Source: Pararhizobium sp. A13
GTDB taxonomy: Bacteria; Pseudomonadota; Alphaproteobacteria; Rhizobiales; Rhizobiaceae
Direction of reading: 5' to 3'
DNA length: 64,000 nucleotides
Assembly: GCF_040126305.1 (NCBI RefSeq)
Contig: NZ_CP149511.1
Location: 1,178,001-1,242,000, forward strand
Position 1 is the first letter of the stretch. Each line of letters begins with the position of its first letter. A program made the position numbers and the translations under genes. The notes under the pieces are model-generated. The model was not told where the DNA came from, searched no databases, and was given only the letters and a program-made list of their open reading frames with translations. Of this stretch, positions 33,928-43,146 are shown one piece after another.

Positions 33928-36342
33928 ATGCTGAAACTCATCCGCGAAGAGCTTGGCTTCGGAGCCATCGCCGGTCGGGAAAAGCCGATGTCGAAGCATA
34001 TCCCCTATCTGCGGCATGTCGCCGACACGGTGGTCAAACTCGAGAGCGGCGCTCTCCTCTCCGTCATTCGCCTGAACGGCCTGTTTTTTCAGACAGAGGA
34101 TCAGGCTGAACTGAACATGCGGTCCGTCGTCCAGAATACGATGATCCGGGCGCTCGGCTCCAGCCGCTTCTCGCTGTGGTCCACCGTGATTCGCCGACAG
34201 GTCGAAGGTGATCTCGCAGGCTCATTCGAGGATCCGTTCTGTGATCTGCTCAATCGCCGCTACATGGCGCAGCTCAGCGAAAAGCGCATGTTCACCAATG
34301 AACTCTACCTGAGTGTGTTGCGCACCGGAATGCGAGGGGCGCTTGCGGCCGGCGACAAGGCGCGTCGCCTCATAACCAGAGCAGGATCGCACGAAGCGGC
34401 CGAGGATCAGTTGCGGGAATCCGTCAGCGAGCTCGAAGAGCTTGTCGGCAATATCTGCCGCGATTTGCAAAAGTACGGGGCTCGTCCGCTTGGCATCACC
34501 TACCGCAACGAAGAGCCCTATTCCGAGCCCAGCGAATTCTTCGATGCCCTGGTGAGCTGCGGCATTCCCCGACAGATGCGCCTGCCCCGCATGAGTATTG
34601 CATATTATGTCGGGAGCTCGCGCTTGCACTTCTCCAGGCGCACCCTGCAGGTGCAGGGACCGACAAAAGCGGACGACCGTTTCGGTGCCATGCTGTCGAT
34701 CAAGGAGTATCCGCCCTTTACGGGTCCAGGCATGCTCGACGGGCTCTTGCAGGTCAACCATGAATTCATTCTGACGCAGTCCTTCACGATTGCCGATAAG
34801 CCGATCGCTCAGGAGCGGATCTCACGCCTGAAGCGGCAAATCGCGGCGTCCGACGAAGCCGGCAGTGACGTCGAGAACGATATCGATTTCGCCCTCAACA
34901 GCCTGATGAACCAGGAGGCGGTGTTCGGCCTCCATCACATGACCCTGCTTTGCCTGTCGCGCGATCTGGATGGCGTCAACAAGGCTGTCTCGGATCTCGG
35001 CGCCGGCCTGACAGACATGAATGTCAATTGGCTGCGGGAAGACCTCAATCTCGAGGCAGCGTTCTGGGCGCAACTGCCCGGCAATCATGCCTACATCGCC
35101 CGGAAGGCTCTCCTCTCCAGCTCCAATTTTGCCGGTCTTTCCTCGATGCACAACTTCGCCGCCGGTCAAACCGACGACACCCATTGGGGCACGCCGATCA
35201 CCATCCTGGAGACGACCAGCCAGACGCCCTATTGGTTCAATTTCCATCGAAGGGACATCGGCCATTTTCTGGTGACCGGCCCGACCGGCTCCGGCAAGAC
35301 CGTCGCTCTCGCCTTCCTGCTTGCTCAGGCCTTCCGGGTTCAGCCCACGCCCAAGGCTGTCTTCTTCGACAAGGACCGAGGCGGTGAGACGTTCGTTCGC
35401 GCCATGAATGGCGCTTACGAGGTTCTGACTCCTGGAACGCCCACGGGTTTTAATCCGCTTCAGCTGGAAAATGCCGGGCCAAACCGGGAGTTCCTCTTGC
35501 GCTTGCTGAAGGCGATGCTTCGCCGTGGCGATGGCCGCGACTTCGATCAGGAAGAAGAGGACATTCTTGAGCGTGCTTTGCTGCGGCTCATGCAGGAGCC
35601 CGCGGCCCAGCGAAACCTTGCGAACCTCGCAGGGCTCTTGATCGGCCGGTCGCGGGCTGGCCCGAACGACCTGAATGCGCGCCTGCGGCCGTGGATCGAC
35701 GGAGAAAAGGCCTGGCTCTTCAACGCTCCGCACGATGTCCTCACCCTTTCGGACCGCAGGGTGTTCGGTTTTGACATGACCAACATTCTCGACAACGAAG
35801 AGCTCAGAACGCCGGCCTTGATGTACATCTTCCACCGTCTCGACGAGCTTCTCGATGGTTCGCCGGTGATGATCTTCATGGACGAAGGCTGGCGCCTTTT
35901 GCGAGATCCAACCTTCAGTGATTTCATCGTCGACAAGATGAAGACGATCCGAAAACTGAATGGGATCGTCGGGTTCGGCACCCAGTCGGCGGCCGATATC
36001 GCGCGCGCCCCCGCATCCCACACGCTGATCGAGCAATCATCGACCAACATCCATTTTCCCAATCCGCGCGCCGACGAGGAAAGTTACATCCGGCGCCTTG
36101 GGCTGACGGTGAAGGAATTCAACTTCGTCCGGACCACGCCGCCCGAGAAGCGCACGTTTCTCATCAAGCATGGCAACGACAGCGTCATTGCCAGGCTCGA
36201 CCTCAGCACAATGCCGGACATGATCAAAGTGTTGTCCGGCCGCAAGGAGACCATCGAGGAATGCGCGCGGCTAAGGCACGAACTGGGTGATGCGCCGTCT
36301 GCCTGGCTCCCGCAATTTTGCGGTTGGGAGGCCTGGCCATGA
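33928..36342 (+). CDS. virB4: VirB4 secretion ATPase
   Basis: The 804-residue protein starts at the ATG at 33928 (MLKLIREELGFGAIAGREKP); an open frame running further upstream is antecedent noise. Walker A (GPTGSGKTVA) is at residues 451-460 and the Walker B block MIFMDEGWRLLRD near 655. TQSAADIARAP follows in the conserved position. It energises pilus biogenesis and substrate transfer at the inner membrane. Its stop overlaps the next start. Confidence 0.96.
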   Translation: MLKLIREELGFGAIAGREKPMSKHIPYLRHVADTVVKLESGALLSVIRLNGLFFQTEDQAELNMRSVVQNTMIRALGSSRFSLWSTVIRRQVEGDLAGSFEDPFCDLLNRRYMAQLSEKRMFTNELYLSVLRTGMRGALAAGDKARRLITRAGSHEAAEDQLRESVSELEELVGNICRDLQKYGARPLGITYRNEEPYSEPSEFFDALVSCGIPRQMRLPRMSIAYYVGSSRLHFSRRTLQVQGPTKADDRFGAMLSIKEYPPFTGPGMLDGLLQVNHEFILTQSFTIADKPIAQERISRLKRQIAASDEAGSDVENDIDFALNSLMNQEAVFGLHHMTLLCLSRDLDGVNKAVSDLGAGLTDMNVNWLREDLNLEAAFWAQLPGNHAYIARKALLSSSNFAGLSSMHNFAAGQTDDTHWGTPITILETTSQTPYWFNFHRRDIGHFLVTGPTGSGKTVALAFLLAQAFRVQPTPKAVFFDKDRGGETFVRAMNGAYEVLTPGTPTGFNPLQLENAGPNREFLLRLLKAMLRRGDGRDFDQEEEDILERALLRLMQEPAAQRNLANLAGLLIGRSRAGPNDLNARLRPWIDGEKAWLFNAPHDVLTLSDRRVFGFDMTNILDNEELRTPALMYIFHRLDELLDGSPVMIFMDEGWRLLRDPTFSDFIVDKMKTIRKLNGIVGFGTQSAADIARAPASHTLIEQSSTNIHFPNPRADEESYIRRLGLTVKEFNFVRTTPPEKRTFLIKHGNDSVIARLDLSTMPDMIKVLSGRKETIEECARLRHELGDAPSAWLPQFCGWEAWP

Positions 36343-37421
36343 AACGGCTTGCTCTCCCGCTTTTCGTGGTTGCCGCGGTCGATTTGCCGCCTTCAGCCAG
36401 GGCCGATGTCCCCGTGATCGACAAGACGATCCTCAGCCAAGACACAGTGCGCGACGGGACGGCGAGCGCGATCGAAGACACCGACAAAGACCGCCACACG
36501 ATCAATACCTCGGTTACCTGCTCGATGTATCGCCCTTCGCGTCGAAACGATCCGGTTGGTGCCGCCGAGCAAAACTCGGAGATCTCCGGGCTGGTGCGCC
36601 GTGTCGCACGCGAAGAGGGCGTCGACGAAAACGAGTTCCTCGCGCTCGTCTATCAGGAAAGTCGGTTCAACCCTTGCGCCAAATCCGGCGCTGGCGCGAC
36701 CGGACTTGCGCAATTGATGCCGGGTACCGCAGACGATCTTGGCGTTAACGAGAACAACATCGAGGACAATCTGCGAGGCGGCGCCCATTTCTACAAGCGG
36801 CAGCTGTGGCGCTATAACGGGAACGTCGCGCTGGCGCTTGCCGCCTATAACTCCGGTCCCGGCAACGTCAACAAATACGGTGGGATTCCCCCATTCAAGG
36901 AGACCCAAGGCTACGTCCGCAGCATCACCCAGGACTGGTTGCCGGCCTTCGGCGGCTCGGAAAAGTCGGGCATTCCACTGAACTACGGTGGTGGCGAAAC
37001 AGCTTACACAGGCATGCGGGACTCCACCCTGAATGCCATGGGTACCACGGCTGCGACGTCGGAGAGCTTGGCCAATGTGGGAAGTTGGTACCAACAGTTG
37101 GCGGGTCTGCAGACCGGGACCATCCAGGACAGCTGGGACCATAACTCCACCGCGCGCAACGCCAATCTGGAAATGATGAACAACGTCATCAAACTTAGCA
37201 CTGCGATGGCCGATCTGATCAATTCCCGCAACGCCGTTGCGGCTTCCGATCTCTCAAGTTCGTCGCAATCCACGCAGCGCGGCGGCGACGAAGACAAGTC
37301 GGGCGATACGACGGGTCTCTGCGACGCGCAACAAAAACTGGCGTGGGATCCCGTGAAGCAGGCCTGCGTCGAACAACGCGAAGGTGACGCCGACGTTCAG
37401 CTGTTGCTGCAACCCCAATAG
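36339..37421 (+). CDS. Second lytic transglycosylase with VirB5-like ends
   Basis: The ATG at 36339 overlaps the virB4 stop and gives 360 residues with a signal peptide. After cleavage it begins ADVPVIDKTILSQDTV, closely like the mature start of the VirB5-like product downstream (ADVPVIDRQNYEIAKQ). An SLT domain follows (LALVYQESRFNPCAKSGAGA near residue 100; GLAQLMPGTADDLGV; VALALAAYNSGPGNVNKYGG). The C-terminal helical region (ARNANLEMMNNVIKLSTAMA) again resembles VirB5. It occupies the slot between virB4 and virB5. An operon with two transglycosylases is unusual. Confidence 0.88.
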   Translation: MKRLALPLFVVAAVDLPPSARADVPVIDKTILSQDTVRDGTASAIEDTDKDRHTINTSVTCSMYRPSRRNDPVGAAEQNSEISGLVRRVAREEGVDENEFLALVYQESRFNPCAKSGAGATGLAQLMPGTADDLGVNENNIEDNLRGGAHFYKRQLWRYNGNVALALAAYNSGPGNVNKYGGIPPFKETQGYVRSITQDWLPAFGGSEKSGIPLNYGGGETAYTGMRDSTLNAMGTTAATSESLANVGSWYQQLAGLQTGTIQDSWDHNSTARNANLEMMNNVIKLSTAMADLINSRNAVAASDLSSSSQSTQRGGDEDKSGDTTGLCDAQQKLAWDPVKQACVEQREGDADVQLLLQPQ

Positions 37422-37434
37422 AGGAGAGCCGATC

Positions 37435-38136
37435 ATGAAGCTTGCGACGATAACTGCTGCATTTGTCTTGTTGCCGCTTGGCCTCGCCCTTGCCGATGTG
37501 CCGGTCATCGACAGACAAAATTACGAGATCGCCAAACAGACGGCGGACACAACCGACCGGATCCTCGACACCAACAAGAATATCCTGACCACGGTCAAGG
37601 ATACGCTGAAGGCCGTCACCGGCGATCGGGGCAGCACTGCCGAGCCATTGCAAAACCTTGCAATCGGCCAGGGCTTCAGCGTCTCGTCCATGCCATCCCT
37701 CGATAGCCTGATCAAAGGCGGCGTCCCGGATTTCGGCAATATGAGTGGTGATGTTTCGAAAGTCGCCACAGCCTTCATCAACGGCCTGCAGTTGGTGAAA
37801 TCTCTTTCCGGCACCGAGAACAGCAATTTCTCCGGCGATAAATCCTACGAGCAGTTGGTCAATACCGTGCTTGGCGTTTCAGCCCTGATCAACGGGTCGC
37901 AAACGGCAACGGAAGCGCGGCGCAGTGCCTTTGAGGCGGCTGGACAACAGATCGGCAAGGCCGAGGATATCAAGGGTTCGATCGACCAGAATACCCAGCT
38001 GCAGGTCCAGTCGGGCCTCACCCTCAATGAAATGATCGGGGTGATGAATGGCGCCGTGACATCGCTGCAGGCGGAGAACCAGCGCCGCCTGACCGACATT
38101 TCGAACAGCAAAAAAGCCCTCACCTATGGAAATTGA
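37435..38136 (+). CDS. virB5: VirB5-like minor pilin component
   Basis: The ATG at 37435 follows AGAGGAGAGCCGATC and gives 233 residues. It has a signal peptide (MKLATITAAFVLLPLGLALA) and then a helical mature protein (AKQTADTTDRILDTNKNILT; VQSGLTLNEMIGVMNGAVTS), as in VirB5/TraC pilus-tip proteins. Position before virB7/virB6 supports the call. Confidence 0.88.
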   Translation: MKLATITAAFVLLPLGLALADVPVIDRQNYEIAKQTADTTDRILDTNKNILTTVKDTLKAVTGDRGSTAEPLQNLAIGQGFSVSSMPSLDSLIKGGVPDFGNMSGDVSKVATAFINGLQLVKSLSGTENSNFSGDKSYEQLVNTVLGVSALINGSQTATEARRSAFEAAGQQIGKAEDIKGSIDQNTQLQVQSGLTLNEMIGVMNGAVTSLQAENQRRLTDISNSKKALTYGN

Positions 38137-38140
38137 CCTG

Positions 38141-38341
38141 ATGCGGCCGCTTGTTTGCTTGAGTGCCATCCTTGCCATGGCAGCTCTATCGGGGTGCGGA
38201 ACCGTCAAGGAAAAAACCGCCCCATGCAAGCGGCCGGCTGAGCTCAGTTCCTATGCGCAAGATCCGCGCCAGACCTGCGGGGCGATGCGCGCGATCAACG
38301 ATCCGGCCGCCGCGTTCGCAGCCATTGGAATGGAACAATAG
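38141..38341 (+). CDS. virB7: VirB7-like lipoprotein
   Basis: The small protein has 66 residues from the ATG at 38141 (71 from 38126, which overlaps virB5). The lipobox LSGC follows a short signal peptide (MRPLVCLSAILAMAALSGC). Two further cysteines (APCKRP; QTCGAM) could pair with each other or with VirB9. Position before virB6 and size support VirB7 or the related EexN-like group; sequence alone does not separate them. Confidence 0.72.
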   Translation: MRPLVCLSAILAMAALSGCGTVKEKTAPCKRPAELSSYAQDPRQTCGAMRAINDPAAAFAAIGMEQ

Positions 38342-38344
38342 GCA

Positions 38345-39364
38345 ATGGAAGACTTTCTCGGCGACCTGCTGCAGCGTATCGAGGATTCCGGGACGACGTT
38401 TTCGGAAAAGGCGTACACGGTCGTCGGCCAGGAAATCATGCCGCTGCTGCAAATCATGCTGGTGGCCTATGTCGCGTATTATGGTCTTCAGCTGTTTCTG
38501 GGCACCGCCCGGATCGGCGTTTCCGAAATTATCGGGCGCATCGTCCGGATGATGATCATTCTGGCGCTCGTCAGTTCCTGGGCGAACTTCAACAATCTGT
38601 TCTACCACTGGATCAACGACACGCCCGAGGACGTCGGTCGTGCGATCCTGGCCGCGTCCGGTACCGGCATCACCGAGCCAACCAACGGATTGTCGCAGAT
38701 CTGGAGGACCGCCAATCAGGCCGCTTCCGCCTTTGCAGAGCAATCCGGCTATTTTTCCGTCCTGCCCAGCATGATCGGGGTACTGATCATGGTCGGGGCC
38801 GGCGTGTTTATTGCCGTCGCACTGGCGATCCTCATTCTGGCGAAAGTGATGCTGTGGGTGTTGATCGGGACAGCGCCGATTTTCATCGCCTGCATGCTGT
38901 TTGAGAAAACCCGGGGATACGGGGTCGGCTGGTTCAATCAGGTCCTGACCTACGCGCTGATCCCGTTGTTCATCTATGTCGTCGCCTCCTTTCTGATCGC
39001 CGCCATGGACCCCGAGCTCTCCCAGATCGATGCGGCGAGCGGCGCCAGGACGCTGACGCTCGCCGACATTGCCGGGTTCCTGCTTCTCTGCGCGGCTGGC
39101 GCATTCGTCATGTTCTACATCCAGTCGATCGGACAGGGTATCGCTGGCGGCATTGCCGCTGGCGTCGGATCAGTCGGGACCAGTATGGCGAAAAAGGTGG
39201 GCATCAAGGCGCCCATGGCCGCTGGCCTCGGAGCCAACTCTGCGGGCCGAGCGGCTTACAGAGCCGGCCGTTCCTTGCGCGATCGATACCGCGGCGATGG
39301 CGACAACTCTGGCACCAAGGCCGCGATGCAAACAAAAATAACGCAGCACAGCACACCGGCCTGA
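38345..39364 (+). CDS. virB6: VirB6 polytopic inner-membrane protein
   Basis: The 339-residue protein has at least five predicted membrane helices. EIIGRIVRMMIILALVSSWA near residue 60 and LAKVMLWVLIGTAPIFIACM near 165 are conserved in the TrbL/VirB6 family. The C-terminus is a Gly/Ala-rich soluble tail. It starts three bases after the lipoprotein stop. Confidence 0.92.
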   Translation: MEDFLGDLLQRIEDSGTTFSEKAYTVVGQEIMPLLQIMLVAYVAYYGLQLFLGTARIGVSEIIGRIVRMMIILALVSSWANFNNLFYHWINDTPEDVGRAILAASGTGITEPTNGLSQIWRTANQAASAFAEQSGYFSVLPSMIGVLIMVGAGVFIAVALAILILAKVMLWVLIGTAPIFIACMLFEKTRGYGVGWFNQVLTYALIPLFIYVVASFLIAAMDPELSQIDAASGARTLTLADIAGFLLLCAAGAFVMFYIQSIGQGIAGGIAAGVGSVGTSMAKKVGIKAPMAAGLGANSAGRAAYRAGRSLRDRYRGDGDNSGTKAAMQTKITQHSTPA

Positions 39365-39400
39365 GCGGCCAGATCAATCCTCTGAAGGGCATGAGGGCAA

Positions 39401-40093
39401 ATGGCGGGTACGAATGACGAACGTCTACGCACTTACTATCAAAGCGGTGATATCTGGGAACAGGAGATCGTCAAGAAAGCAAAGCGCTCGCGAACACTCG
39501 CCTGGTTAGTCACGAGCATCTTTGGCGCCATTACCCTCGTCAGTCTGGCCACGCTCGCCATGCTCGTTCCCTTGAAAAGCTTCGAGCCCTATATCGTCGA
39601 AGTCGACAGGAATACCGGCTATGTCGAGGTGAAGACCGGCCTGACGCGACCGACAAACCTTACCGAGCAGCAGGCGGTGACCCAGGCTAATATCGTCCGC
39701 TACATCCGGTCGCGCGAAGGCTACGACCCCTATGCCATCGAGCAGAACTTCGGCATCGCCGCGCTTCTATCGACAGGAAATGCCGCTCGCGAGCTCCAGG
39801 ACCTGTATAGCGCTGCCAACGCCCGGAATCCCGCCAGAGTCTACGGCAGGAGCAAACGGGTCACGACCGAGATCGCTTCGGTCACCTTTCCGAACGCCAG
39901 CACCGGCATCGTGCGCTTTGCGACCGTCGAACAATCGGAAACGGAGTCCATTCCCCGTCATTGGATCGCTGTTGTCCGATATCGCTATACCGACACGCCG
40001 GCGACAAATGAGTGGCGCTTCGAGAACCCCCTTGGTTTCCAGGTCTACGATTACCGCCGTGACCAGGAAACGGTCACCGAGGGGAACCGCTGA
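39401..40093 (+). CDS. virB8: VirB8 assembly factor
   Basis: The 230-residue bitopic protein has a cytoplasmic N-terminus, one membrane helix (residues about 34-56, including SIFGAITLVSLATLAMLVPL), and a periplasmic NTF2-like domain containing ARVYGRSKRVTTEIASV and HWIAVVRYRYTDTPATNEWR. It nucleates core complex assembly in the family. Its stop overlaps the virB9 start. Confidence 0.95.
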   Translation: MAGTNDERLRTYYQSGDIWEQEIVKKAKRSRTLAWLVTSIFGAITLVSLATLAMLVPLKSFEPYIVEVDRNTGYVEVKTGLTRPTNLTEQQAVTQANIVRYIRSREGYDPYAIEQNFGIAALLSTGNAARELQDLYSAANARNPARVYGRSKRVTTEIASVTFPNASTGIVRFATVEQSETESIPRHWIAVVRYRYTDTPATNEWRFENPLGFQVYDYRRDQETVTEGNR

Positions 40094-40902
40094 TGATGCG
40101 GCTTCGTTTCCTTGCTGGCATGATGACAATCGCCTCGCTTCCCACCGCCTTCGCAGCCCAGACCCCGGCCTCCGGTCGCCTCGATCCGCGCGTCACGAGC
40201 GTCGTCTATCAGCCGAACAACGTTGTTCGCGTGTTTGCCACCTATGGCATCTCGACGATGATCATCTTCGACGAGGACGAGAAATTCGAGACTGTTGCCT
40301 TGGGTGATACCGATAGCTGGGACGTTGTTCCGACCGACAAGGGCAACATCCTCTTCGTCAAACCCAAGGCGAAAAACGTCACGACCAATATGAATGTCGT
40401 CACCACCAAGCGCATCTACTACCTTGAGCTCAACGACTATGCGCCCGAAGACGGCAAAAACGTCTTCGGCATCCGCTTCGTCTACCCCGAGAAGGATCTC
40501 AATGCCTCCTTGCGAAAGGAGGCAGAAGCGCGCGCGGCCAATCCGAACATCTCGGAAATCGACAAGGCCAACGTCAATATCGACTACTCGTTTTCCGGTG
40601 ACAGCAAACTGAAGCCGCTGATGGTTTTCGACGACGGGAAAAAGACCTTCTTCAAATTCGGCGCCCGCGTGCCGGCGATCTTCGCCGTCAATGCCGACTT
40701 CACGGAGACGCTTCGAAACTTCCGGCGTGAAGGCGACTACCTCGTCATCGACGGCACTGCGACCCAATACACACTGCGCGATGGCGATCAATGGACCTGC
40801 ATCTTCAATCTGAGGAAGCCGGACTTCGGCGCCCCCGACCCCGATATCATGGCACCAGTCCCAGATGGAAAAGCGACGACACGCCGTAGGAGTGGAAACT
40901 GA
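40093..40902 (+). CDS. virB9: VirB9 outer-membrane-complex protein
   Basis: The 269-residue protein has a signal peptide ending near LPTAFA. The N-terminal domain reads RLDPRVTSVVYQPNNVVRVF; the C-terminal domain shows VNIDYSFSGDSKLKPLMVFD and TFFKFGARVPAIFAVN. With VirB7 and VirB10 it forms the core complex. It shares one base with the following gene. Confidence 0.95.
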   Translation: MMRLRFLAGMMTIASLPTAFAAQTPASGRLDPRVTSVVYQPNNVVRVFATYGISTMIIFDEDEKFETVALGDTDSWDVVPTDKGNILFVKPKAKNVTTNMNVVTTKRIYYLELNDYAPEDGKNVFGIRFVYPEKDLNASLRKEAEARAANPNISEIDKANVNIDYSFSGDSKLKPLMVFDDGKKTFFKFGARVPAIFAVNADFTETLRNFRREGDYLVIDGTATQYTLRDGDQWTCIFNLRKPDFGAPDPDIMAPVPDGKATTRRRSGN

Positions 40903-42152
40903 TGCAGCGGTCTCCCGAACTCGAAGCAATGCTGGCCGGCGACGAGACGGCAGTGAAGGACAAGCGAGCGCGGCGAAAGCAGTTCCTCGGAAGTGCAGCA
41001 CTTGTCCTCGGCGGCGCGGCACTCGCCTATATCGTCGTCTTCGCGCCCGAAAAGCGCCTGCCAGAAAGTGTCAAGGGCGACGAGGAGTTCGCAACCACGA
41101 CCTTCCGGCCGCCCTCATTTCTGCGTGATGATCAGAAGCAGCCGGAAAAAGAACCCGATCCCATCATCAAGTTGCCGGATCCTCCCCCCGAGGAGAAAGA
41201 GGAGGAACCATCGGACACGACTGAGTTCAACGTTCCGCCTCCGCCTGGTATCGTTGAGGTTGAGGGCGAAACGCCGGTCCAGCCTGTGGAAGTAGAAGAA
41301 TTTCCGAAGCGTTTCCTGTCAAAGCAGGTCGTGGTGGACACCGCAGATGCCGACAATGGACAAGGACCCCTCACGTCTGGCAACGACGAAGGCAGGCCGA
41401 CCGTCGCTGGCGAGGATCGCAACAGCAAGTTCCTCGCGACCGCATCGGCAATTGGTGACCGATCGGCAAAAGCGCGGCAAATCGGGCGCCTGGATGCGAT
41501 GATCCCCGAGGGAACTTTGATCCCTGGCCTGCTCGAGACCGCGATCAACAGTGATCTACCAGGCCAGATTCGAGCCATCGTCTCACAGGATGTCTATTCC
41601 TTCGATGGACGTCGAGTGCTGATCCCAACCGGCACACGGCTCATCGGCGAGTATCAGTCAGAGGTCACCCGTGGTCAGAAACGCATCTTTGTCATCTGGA
41701 CCCGTCTTCTTCGCGACGACGGCGTGTCGGTCAGGCTGAACAGCATCGGCACCGATAGCCTTGGTCGCTCCGGGTTGACCGGCCTCGTCGACAACAAGTG
41801 GCGTGAGCGTTTCGGATCGGCGATCCTCTTGTCGATTGTCGGCGCCGGATCAAGCTATCTGACCGGCTATGGCAGCGGCCAATTTAGTAGCAGCGGGGAC
41901 GGCGAATCCAATTCCGATCGCGCCGCTGAGCTTGCCCGCGAGACGATCGCCCAGACCTTCTCCGACATGGCCAATCAGGCGCTCGCAGAAAACCTCAAGA
42001 TTTCGCCGACGATCCGCGTTCACCAGGGCGAGCGCATCTTCGTCTACGTCCGCCAGGACCTCGATTTCTCCGCCATGTATCCGGACCCGGTCGAGAACGC
42101 CTTGAAGGAGATCAAGCATGAGCGAGGCCTTCGCCAAAATCAAAGCCGCTGA
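40902..42152 (+). CDS. virB10: VirB10 core-complex protein
   Basis: The 416-residue protein has one membrane helix (residues about 28-47), a proline/glutamate-rich periplasmic linker (KLPDPPPEEKEEEPSD), and the C-terminal TrbI-like beta-barrel domain (IPEGTLIPGLLETAINSDLP near residue 205; GTRLIGEYQSEVTRGQKRIF; INPTIRVHQGER-type block as KISPTIRVHQGERIFVYVRQ). Its 3' end overlaps virB11 by 35 bases. Confidence 0.95.
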   Translation: MQRSPELEAMLAGDETAVKDKRARRKQFLGSAALVLGGAALAYIVVFAPEKRLPESVKGDEEFATTTFRPPSFLRDDQKQPEKEPDPIIKLPDPPPEEKEEEPSDTTEFNVPPPPGIVEVEGETPVQPVEVEEFPKRFLSKQVVVDTADADNGQGPLTSGNDEGRPTVAGEDRNSKFLATASAIGDRSAKARQIGRLDAMIPEGTLIPGLLETAINSDLPGQIRAIVSQDVYSFDGRRVLIPTGTRLIGEYQSEVTRGQKRIFVIWTRLLRDDGVSVRLNSIGTDSLGRSGLTGLVDNKWRERFGSAILLSIVGAGSSYLTGYGSGQFSSSGDGESNSDRAAELARETIAQTFSDMANQALAENLKISPTIRVHQGERIFVYVRQDLDFSAMYPDPVENALKEIKHERGLRQNQSR

Positions 42153-43146
42153 GAACAGCCCCTACTATTTCCTGGAACGGGCTTTGGATCCGCTGCGCGC
42201 ATTCCTGGCCGATCCCACCGTCGTCGAGATTTCGGTCAATCGGCCGGGCCATGTCTACATTGAGCGGCTTGGCGCGGAGGTGATGGAACATCATCATATC
42301 CCAGTGCTCACCGCGGCAGAGATCGAGAATATCGGCGAGCGCGTCGCCGGCGCGACGCACCAGTTCATCAGCCGCATCAATCCCATCCTGAGTGCTGCAC
42401 TTCCGACAGGCGAGCGCATCCAGATCGTGCTCCCGCCCGCAGCCGTCGATGGCGGCGCCATCTCGATCCGCAAACAGGTCACCAGCAACTTCACCCTTGA
42501 GGAATATCGCGACAACGGCTCGCTGGAAAAGGTGTCGGTCGCCGTTGGCGGTCTGAGCGAGGTCGAACGTGACCTGATCGAGCTCCTGCGCGCGGAGCGC
42601 ATCTACGACTTCATTCATGCTGCAATTCGCAAACGGGTTTCGATCCTGATCAGTGGCGGCACCTCGACTGGCAAGACGACGTTCCTGAACGCTTGCCTGA
42701 AGTCCATCGACCTATTCGAGCGCATCCTGACACTCGAAGATACGCGTGAGCTATTTCCACCGCAGAAGAATGCCGTCCATCTCCTGGCGTCGCGGGGCGA
42801 TCAAGGCACGGCACACGTCAGCATCCAGTCATTGCTCGAGGCGTCTCTGCGTATGCGGCCTGACCGGCTGTTCGTCGGTGAAATCAGGGGCGCGGAGGCT
42901 TTTGCCTTTCTGCGCGCAATCAATACCGGTCACCCCGGAAGCATGTCCACAGTCCACGCGGACACGCCGCTTGGTGCCTACGAACAGCTGGCGATGATGA
43001 TGCAGCAAGCGGGAATGTCGTCCGGTTACTCCAAGCAGGATCTGATGTCCTACATCCAGATGGTCATTCCGGTCGTGATCCAGCTTCGTCGCGACGGTGG
43101 CTGCCGCGGTGTATCGGAGATTTACTTTGCCAGGCATGCGGCATGA
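42118..43146 (+). CDS. virB11: VirB11 traffic ATPase
   Basis: The 342-residue hexameric ATPase has Walker A GGTSTGKTT at residues 180-188, an Asp box near LTLEDTRELF, Walker B SLRMRPDRLFVGEIRGAEAF, and the His box NTGHPGSMSTVHADTP. It switches the channel between pilus assembly and substrate transfer. The start lies inside virB10, and its stop overlaps the coupling protein start, so translation is coupled. Confidence 0.97.
   Translation: MSEAFAKIKAAENSPYYFLERALDPLRAFLADPTVVEISVNRPGHVYIERLGAEVMEHHHIPVLTAAEIENIGERVAGATHQFISRINPILSAALPTGERIQIVLPPAAVDGGAISIRKQVTSNFTLEEYRDNGSLEKVSVAVGGLSEVERDLIELLRAERIYDFIHAAIRKRVSILISGGTSTGKTTFLNACLKSIDLFERILTLEDTRELFPPQKNAVHLLASRGDQGTAHVSIQSLLEASLRMRPDRLFVGEIRGAEAFAFLRAINTGHPGSMSTVHADTPLGAYEQLAMMMQQAGMSSGYSKQDLMSYIQMVIPVVIQLRRDGGCRGVSEIYFARHAA

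Noticed and set aside
34822..36036. 404-codon minus-strand frame
   Set aside because: It is antisense to virB4 and has no recognisable family; a GC-rich shadow.
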